From the NCBI GenBank assembly GCA_025331435.1, contig JAIWNI010000007.1:62001-126000 (forward strand): DNA of 64,000 bases, in the 5' to 3' direction. Below are positions 54,416 to 64,000 of this stretch, one piece after another. Below the pieces are notes generated by a model, which was given only the letters and a program-made list of their open reading frames with translations, ran no database searches and was not told the DNA's origin. A program made the translations under genes and the position numbers. The DNA is from Choanephora cucurbitarum. Taxonomy: Eukaryota > Mucoromycota > Mucoromycetes > Mucorales > Choanephoraceae. How positions within the stretch are numbered: position 1 is the first letter of the stretch; every line of letters starts with the position of its first letter.

Positions 54416-56579
54416 ATGTCAGGTAAATAGACAGTATTGATGGTCATGGCTAAGGTGCTGAACAGACAACCCATTTTACTTTGTTAGCTTACACAGTAGG
54501 CATTTTGACAGGTATGTAAGGTATTACTTAGGGCACAAACTTAAGAAAGAGATCGTGTTTTAACTTGCTTTACTTTTCATCTAGTTAGCGACACTGCCTC
54601 CAAAGATCACGCACTGGACAAGAGTGGTCCAACACTTGAAGAGATCCTTCAGGGTTCAGATTACACGATCGAACAACGCGCCATAGTTCCTGACGACAAA
54701 CACGATATTCGCAAAACTGTAGAAGACTGGTCAGATCGTCTTGGTCTTCACCTCATCCTCTTGACTGGTGGAACAGGCTTTGCTGAGCGCGATATCACAC
54801 CTGAAGCAATTCAGCCTTTATTGACAAAAGAAACTCCCGGTGTAACGCAGCTCTTGCTATCTACCTCTTTAGCCATCACGCCATTTGCTGCCTTATCTCG
54901 TCCAGTCACAGGCATTCGAAACAAGACATTGATCATCACTTTACCTGGAAGTCCTAAAGCCTGCAAAGAAAACATGGAAGCTGTGTTGAAGATATTGCCT
55001 CATGCATTGGATTTATTGCTCGATAGATCCTCAGTCAAGAAATTACATGACCAGATGCAAGGAAAGGATAGACCGTCAGCTACCGTTGTCAGTCACCATG
55101 GAGGCCATCAGTGTGTTCATCGCCATGATGCGCAAGGACATGTCAGTCAGACGGGTAAATCTGTTTCACTGGATACACCAGGTAAAGTGACTGTAGTTGT
55201 GTTCTGATCTATAAAAGTAACCAGACTAGAGTAGTATCGAGACGGGCGCGAAGTTCGCCTTATCCTCTGATTTCAGTGGAAGATGCAAAGGCCAAGATTT
55301 CTGAGTTTGCAAAGGAACTCAATGTTATCACTGTACCTGTCTCTCAATTGCTTCCTGGCTATGTATTGGCAGAAGACGTTGATGCTCTTGAGCCTGTTCC
55401 TGGTTACAGAGCTTCTGTTGTGGATGGCTATGCAGTCTTTGGTATGTACACTCCTCTTGTTTCGATCCATTCCAACTTACAATTCAATTAGCGGATGATG
55501 GACCTGGTGCCTATTCAGTTGAGTCTGTTTCATTAGCAGAATCCTCGACTGCTAAATCATTGAGCAAAGGCACCATTGCCCGTATCACTACAGGTGGTAT
55601 GGTGCCTGATGGTGCTGATGCTGTTGTTATGGTTGAAGATACTCGACTGATCTCAAGTTCCCCTAGTGGCGACCAAGAGTTGGAAGTTGAAATTCTAGTT
55701 GAAGCTTCATCAGGAGACAACATTCGCGAGATTGGATCGGATTGCACCGTTGGGGAGCGTGTAGGTCGCAAGGGCGAATTGATTGATCAAGGTCTTCTTG
55801 GTACACTTGCTTCTGTGGGTGTGCGTCATGTAAGAGTCTATCGAAAACCCCGTGTGGGTGTTTTGTCTTCAGGCAACGAGGTGCAAGATCATATGCATAC
55901 AGACGTACTGAAGCCAGGTCAGATTCGCGACACCAATCGCATGACACTTATGTCAGCCATTCAGTCTTCTGGATTTGAAGCAGTGGATTTGGGCATCATG
56001 GATGATTCGGTGGAAGATATGGTTGAGCACTTGGAAGAGGCGATTGCCAAAGTGGATGTGTTGATCACCACTGGGGGTGTTTCAATGGGTGAGGCCGATT
56101 TCATGAAGCCTGTGCTTGAACAAAAGCTAGAGGCTACTGTTCACTTTGGTCGTGTCATGATGAAACCCGGAAAGCCTACTACATTTGCCACTGTACCTCA
56201 GGGGCCCAAGCGTCCAGCTAAACTGGTGTTTGCCCTGGCAGGTAATCCTGTCTCTGCTACTGTTGGCTTCTACTTGTTTGTGTTGCCTGCATTGCGTCAA
56301 ATGGCAGGCTGGTCTCAACCTTATCCCTCAAGCCCTTCTGTCCTTATTCAGCATGATATCTTATTAGACAGTAGACCAGAATATCATCGCGTTCATGTTA
56401 CTGTGAACAGCCAAGGTACATTAGTAGCTGAATCAACCGGTAAACAACAAAGTAGTCGTATGTTGAGCATGAAGGATGCGAATGGATTGTTGGAGTTGCC
56501 AATGAGTACTCCTGACAAGAAACAAATTCGAAAGGGCACACTTGTTCCATGCATTCTTATTGGTACCCTTAACTCATAA
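54416..56579 (+). CDS. GPHN: Two-domain molybdenum cofactor biosynthesis enzyme (gephyrin/Cnx1/CnxE type)
   Basis: Five exons (54416-54422, 54488-54511, 54585-55181, 55232-55441, 55492-56579), phases closed, 641 aa. Exons 1 and 2 are only 7 and 24 nt, together giving MSAYTVGILT, the first MogA strand. The MogA/G domain (1-~170) has VSDTASKDHALDKSGPTL, LLTGGTGFAERDITPEA and LPGSPKACKENMEAVL: it adenylylates molybdopterin. A His-rich linker (VVSHHGGHQCVHRHDAQGHV, ending SLDTP) leads to VSRRARSSPYPLISVEDAK. The MoeA/E domain follows (VVDGYAVF, ITTGGMVPDGADAVVMVED, VLSSGNEV, ITTGGVSMGEADF, MMKPGKPTTFA, FALAGNPVSATVGFYLF), which inserts molybdate. Domain order MogA-MoeA is that of gephyrin and fungal CnxE. 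Exon 4 was taken from CTAGAG|TA (55232), restoring PYPLISVEDAK. Confidence 0.95.
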
Positions 56580-57030
56580 TAGGATTGAAAACACAATATA
56601 AACAAACCATTGAACAATAAGAAAAAAAAAGTTTATAGTAAATCCATAAAGAAATGACATATAGGCTTAAGTTAAGAAACAAGGTTATCAAACTGCTTTG
56701 GTTTCTTTGCCACCAAAATAAATAGAATTTGCCACTTATCACCTTCTTAATTTAACTCCTCTCTTCTCTTGTTCTCTCTCCTTTATCCATTTAACAACAA
56801 GAAACTACTCAAATCCTTCTCCTATTTTTCTTTTTCTGTATTTGATGCACGCTTAAGCAAATAATGCATCTAATTGATCCTCTAGATGTCTCCCTGCCTT
56901 TCAAGTATTCTGTTTAAAGACCATACTCAAACGGTCAAAATGGCTCCTTGTCATTGATATAAGAGGAACTTGATGAATCTGTTTTTTCTTTCTTTTTTTT
57001 TTCTTGTTTCGTAGTCTCCAATTCTGTTCA
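56580..57030. other. Intergenic region
   Basis: About 450 bp between the gephyrin-like stop and the TLC gene, same strand. C/T-rich leader near 56755-56830 and T-tracts before 57000. No gene seen. Confidence 0.5.
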
Positions 57031-57854
57031 ATGGCAACAAAGTTAACTTTTAGTCAAGCCTTTAGTCAACCCGTGATTCCTATATCTCTTCTGGCCAGTA
57101 CCTGTACTCTTCTGGGATTCTTTTTTTATATGAAATCAAGATTTGCAAAGACAGAAAAGCAAGTCAGTTGGATTCTTACCTTAGCTAGCAGTTTTGTATG
57201 TACAGTTGTTTCTATTCCTTACTTTGTTCGTTTCTGGCTCTCTGGGTGGGATATGGCATCCCTTCAAGTTGAGTCTGACTATCATTCTGCTGTTGCCTGT
57301 TTCTTCATTAGTTATCTCGTTTTGGATCTGACTTTGGGATCCATATATTATATGAAGCAAATTACTGTTCTGACAGGCTGGATACATCATCCTCTCTACA
57401 TCTACATCCTTTCTTGGTTGATTCGGTGTCAGTCTTCGTCCTTTTTCACCACGAACTGTATTTTAGAATTACCTACCTTGGTGCTTGCTTTAGGTTCTAT
57501 GCAAAAGCGTTGGCGATGCGATATTCTATTTGCTGTTTCGTTTTTCGTCCTAAGGCTCGTTTTCCATTCTTACATGATCATTGCATTAAAGCAGAAACAT
57601 CGACTGGAATCTCTCTGGTTGTTGGCAGTGGTAGTATTCCCCTTGCATATATATTGGTTTTATGGTAAGACTTGTTTAAATAAAATTGGAATAGCATTAC
57701 TTATTCAAAAATAGGCATTATCTCTTCACTGATGAAGAAGTATCCATTGACCTCATTTAGTCTATTGTCTTCCTCATCCAAAGTTAACTCAACCAAGATT
57801 GTACATAGAAGAAAGCCAAAACATTCCTTTTTAGAAAGAGTCTATACTATTTGA
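57031..57854 (+). CDS. TLC-domain membrane protein (TMEM56/TLCD-like)
   Basis: Two exons (57031-57664, 57715-57854), phases closed, 257 aa. The start is the ATG at 57031 (MATKLTFSQAFSQPVIPISL). Six or seven membrane segments: IPISLLASTCTLLGFFFYM, VSWILTLASSFVCTVVSIPY, HSAVACFFISYLVLDLTLG, a conserved GWIHHPLYIYILSWLIR loop, FTTNCILELPTLVLALGSM, ILFAVSFFVLRLVFHSYMII and LLAVVVFPLHIYWFYGI. Features of the TLC family are the Asp in YLVLDLTLG, the paired His in WIHHPLY, the ELPT segment and the FHSYM helix. The family includes ceramide synthases and TLCD lipid regulators; the lack of a Lag1 motif argues against ceramide synthase. Exon 2 gives a basic C-terminal tail. Confidence 0.85.
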
Positions 57855-57881
57855 ATTTATTTCTTGAAACATATACATGGA

Positions 57882-61113
<3,232 letters not shown>

Positions 61114-61516
61114 AAGTAAAAAAAAGAGAAGTGCTTATTTAAAAAGAAAGAGAACGAAAATCAAACCCTAGTATGGCATAACACCCCTTTATTTTATTTT
61201 TTACGGACTTTGAAGGGCATTTCCTTAATTGTTAAAGCTGTCAAATTTCAATTTGCTCATTCATCTTATTGTAATGCTGCAATCAAAGTGTTCAATATAA
61301 AGTTTATTTACTAGATCTTTCGCATTTTCTCTTTTTGTTCTTTCTGTTATGTAAATCAGAGCAATTACGAAATCAGCCAATCAGGTCCAATCAATACCTT
61401 CTCTACTTTTCTTTTAACTTACCCTGTAAAGTCAAGCAAGTCAAAAAGAAGAGAGAGAAAGAGAAAGAAATAGGATACTGACAACAATTGATTTGAAATA
61501 TACTTTAAGCTACTTT
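61114..61516. other. Intergenic / promoter region of the leucyl-tRNA synthetase gene
   Basis: About 400 bp of AT-rich DNA upstream of the synthetase start. No gene or repeat recognised. Confidence 0.5.
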
Positions 61517-61858
61517 CAAAAAGTGTGGCGGGGTGTCGGATAATTTGGGTGTTCTGGTTTGGGTGTACAAATTAAGCATGAGATCGGTGGTTGAATAACC
61601 AGCCGATTCGCTGCTTAGAAGGCACAAATGATAGCTTATCGAACGCTAGTTATATTCAAGACTTTTGAGCAGAATAAAGGTTGAGTTTATTCAATTAAAA
61701 TATGAAGGTATTTATATGTTTTCTGAGTACTGTTTATGTCAGATCTAGAAAGTTCTACGATTCAACTAGAAGGAAGTTTCTAGTAACGATCAAAGGTTTC
61801 CTTGAGACCAACCAGGAAGGGACAATTTAATACCGGATTCAGACTCGCGACACTTTTG
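61517..61858. repeat. Possible repeat element with imperfect inverted ends (342 bp)
   Basis: The left end CAAAAAGTGTGGCGGGGT and the inverse of the right end CAAAAGTGTCGCGAGT match with a one-base gap and a few differences. Inside, a TGTCG (61534) and a CGACA (61848-61852) would also fit a solo LTR of about 320 bp (TG...CA). No target duplication is clear in either reading. It contains no coding sequence and lies 51 bp from the end of the Fanzor relic. Confidence 0.3.
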
Positions 61859-61909
61859 ATCTAAATTTTTACCTTCACCGGACGAAATTGATCATATGAT
61901 GGACTTTAT

Positions 61910-63349
61910 CTACAGTCCTTGGTCCCGTTGGTCTCTTGTTAATGCGGCTGGCCTTGATTTAAGGACATAATCCGAGAGTATGTACTCTACAAGTATGCTT
62001 CTGATATTGGTGGCGGCATTAACATCTCTGTTCCAAAACTATATTGAATGATTAGAACATCATAAGCTATAGAGAGTATAAGATTGACTTACCAGACTGG
62101 CATTATTAATCGCTGGACACTGGGGACACAGCTTCAACGGATAGATAGCGCAGTTGTCTATCATATATAATTAGATTAGAAACTGAGGGTCTATTTGGAG
62201 TAAACAATTAATTACCTATTCTTCTTCTTTGGGGGGGCATCGGCTTGTCCTATGTAAGATGTGATTCTCTTCACCATAACACTTTGCAGTCGAACGAGAC
62301 TCAAACATATTGCCACCGAAGCTTCCAGAGCGATGTTTCTTCTTGCAATGGTTACAGACGTACATGGGAGCACGAACAAGGTCAAGTCTTTGATGGCAGT
62401 GGCAGCAGGAGACAGAAGTACGGAACTCATCTACAGGAATCACAATAGCTTTTTCAGCGATAGCAGGTTGAATTTGCTTGACAGGAATTGGTGTATTGCC
62501 ACGATAAGTACCACGGATGCCAGCATCACCATACGCAGCAATAGTTCTTCCGACATCATCTGTAGGTCTTAGTTGGTCTTGTAAATGAGCCCTGTGTCTT
62601 CTTCTTCTCCTAGAACTTTTTGATGAAGAATGAGCCAGCTTGAAATCTTCACCAACCTTTGTTCTGCTAAGGACGACACGGGCGACATAATCTTGAGCCA
62701 TTTTGCGATCAGAGTAGGTGTAGCCTTTGTTTTCACGATGGCATTAAGTTCTCATAAAGTCATTTTCTTTTTTACTTGAGGCATTAGTTATCAACGATCA
62801 ACTTTACAATATGAAGTAAAGCTCACCTTGTACGCTCATAGGCAAAAGAGTTCAGAAACTGCATCACACCTTCATTAGTGCATACTTTGCGACTTTGAAT
62901 ATATATAAATATACGTTAGCTTGAGACTTTATAACCATTCATTATGCATGCTTAACAGGATCAATACCAACAACTCGATCATTTTCAGTGATACCAAAAG
63001 GGTTCTTATAGAGAGGATATAGACCTTTGGTTCAGTTGTTGATGTTCTTGTGAGTCTTTTGCAGCACTGTTTCTTTCTGGTTTTGAGGGACGCGATTGAT
63101 TGCTGCCTTTTCGTAAAGCACACTAATCATACGACCATCAGTCTTCATGCCAAAAGCTAGCTGTATATCACCGTGTTCAATTCTTCTCAAGTCAAAGATT
63201 ACGTTCCAAAGATTTCTTTTGTCTGCTTGTCTGGAATAAAGAAGTTGGAAATCTATTTGAGAGATGAAGACACCATTGCGGATGAACAAGTCAGGAACAG
63301 GTAAATTGATTGTATGAGCTTTTTTGAACAGATGATAGAAAGTGATCAT
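61910..63349 (-). pseudogene. Degenerate Fanzor (eukaryotic TnpB-like RNA-guided nuclease) locus
   Basis: Several fragments in order on the minus strand match the OrfB/TnpB fold. The 5' fragment (63349-63032) has FGMKTDGRMISVLYEK. It hits an in-frame TGA (63034-63032) and continues in the same frame to NDRVVGIDPVKHA, whose GIDP holds the RuvC-I Asp (codon 62962-62960), then stops. The middle fragment (about 62720-62216) carries AAYGDAGIRGTYRGNTPIPV and VDEFRTSVSCCHCHQRL plus MYVCNHCKKKHR, the pre-zinc block and ribbon typical of Fanzor/TnpB. The last part, two exons at about 62156-62093 and 62038-61910, reads LKLCPQCP then FWNRDVNAATNI (RuvC-III Asp) and SRPAAL before a TAG. A C7 run near 62236 sits where the frame is lost. 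I read it as one decayed copy; two overlapping relics are also possible. Confidence 0.7.
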
Positions 63350-63497
63350 ACCGCTCAGCGGTACGTGGACAATGAAGTGACTAGCCTGGGGTATCGGACT
63401 CCACAGCTTGACGGGAAGGCCAAGGAACGAAGAAGCGACTTACTATTCGATTGTTCAGATGCTGAGGGTTGATTGCAACTCTTCGGTATATGTGCGA

Positions 63498-64000
63498 TCA
63501 GAACGTACTATGTGTAATTTTAGGAAGCAATGTATGTCCTTGAGGACTTGAACTGATCAAAGCAATTTGTTGACAAACTATTTCAGCCTGCTGAAATAAA
63601 TTGCCATTGCTGTTTAATACTTCTTGAAGGCGCCTTTTAAGTTGATTGAGCTGAAGATAATCTCTCATGGCTGGGCTTGCATTGATTGTGTTTTGATTTG
63701 CAAGCTGATATGCTTGAAGAGTCTGCGAGTGTTGTTGGTTGTTTGTAACAAATATACGAATTTGTGCTAAGAGTTGCGATTGCAGCAACAGTTCGGCTTC
63801 ACTCAAGCTGTTTCTTCTAAGTTCACTCAATCTATTTTCGATTGATTGCCTACCAAGGTTGACTTGATCAGACACATTAATGACGTTCATTATGTTGTTG
63901 ATGATCGCTCTTTGCACTTCAGTTAGGCGATTGAAGGTGTTATGCATTTTATTGTTAATTTGATCAAGCAATTGTATTATTTGTGGACGAATCAAGTTGG
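63498..64000 (-). CDS. Partial helical Gln/Asn-rich protein, open at the right edge
   Basis: Reading frame of at least 165 codons on the minus strand, running from beyond the window edge to a stop at 63498. No true ATG is needed within the window, so the N-terminus lies outside. It is almost wholly helical with coiled-coil character (IQLLDQINNKMHNTFNRLTE, RQSIENRLSELRRNSLSEAE, LNQLKRRLQEVLNSNGNLF). No catalytic motif, signal or membrane segment. I do not recognise it. It lies about 150 bp upstream of the first Fanzor fragment in the same orientation, so it may belong to the same mobile locus or be an unrelated host gene. Confidence 0.4.
   Translation of the reverse strand, partial: NLIRPQIIQLLDQINNKMHNTFNRLTEVQRAIINNIMNVINVSDQVNLGRQSIENRLSELRRNSLSEAELLLQSQLLAQIRIFVTNNQQHSQTLQAYQLANQNTINASPAMRDYLQLNQLKRRLQEVLNSNGNLFQQAEIVCQQIALISSSPQGHTLLPKITHSTF

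Overview
The window is nuclear DNA of a filamentous fungus, most likely a mucoralean or close relative (Mucoromycota). It is AT-rich with compact genes. It has many short GT-AG introns (about 45-80 nt), T/A-rich intergenic DNA, an intact Helitron, and a mix of genes typical of early-diverging fungi, such as UFL1, TMEM62, NOSIP and Tudor-SN. This placement is inferred from gene content and not from a marker gene. Exon structures were rebuilt by hand: splice sites were chosen so that phases close and the family signature is continuous, and every multi-exon model given below closes in frame.

Left part (1-24,000). An ATP11-like N-terminus and OXA1, both mitochondrial biogenesis factors, are divergently arranged. 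They are followed by a GPI-anchored Ser/Thr-repeat wall protein, an old yellow enzyme bracketed by two copies of one MITE, a five-exon SPX phosphate transporter, a small membrane protein and a thaumatin-like secreted protein. Next come a Boi-like SH3-SAM-PH-CH scaffold, a thioredoxin with a tiny upstream neighbour, a coiled-coil protein with a W2-like end, and a seven-exon AT-hook protein of unknown function. Three gene-poor gaps of 1.5-3 kb lie here.

Middle (24,800-30,300). A Helitron carries an intact five-exon RepHel gene (1300 aa; HUH/Y2 Rep plus PIF1-type helicase). Just upstream on the same strand is an intact three-exon companion gene of unknown family. The element sits directly upstream of a small acyl-CoA-binding protein gene.

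Right part (30,400-61,100) is gene-dense housekeeping sequence: ACBP, PRP18, UFL1, a GDPD/PGC1-like phosphodiesterase, Tudor-SN (with a GC-AG intron), NOSIP and TMEM62. It continues with a rolling-stone-like membrane protein, a C1 plus dysferlin-domain peroxin-like protein, a vacuolar-type amino-acid transporter, an AreA/NIT2-type GATA factor, a two-domain gephyrin-type molybdenum cofactor enzyme, a TLC-domain protein and mitochondrial leucyl-tRNA synthetase.

Right end (61,500-64,000). A broken Fanzor (eukaryotic TnpB-like) locus retains RuvC-I and RuvC-III motifs and a zinc ribbon, but has an in-frame stop and lost frames. A repeat-like 342-bp segment with imperfect inverted ends lies next to it, and a partial helical ORF runs off the edge. 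I saw no convincing tRNA, rRNA or CRISPR array.
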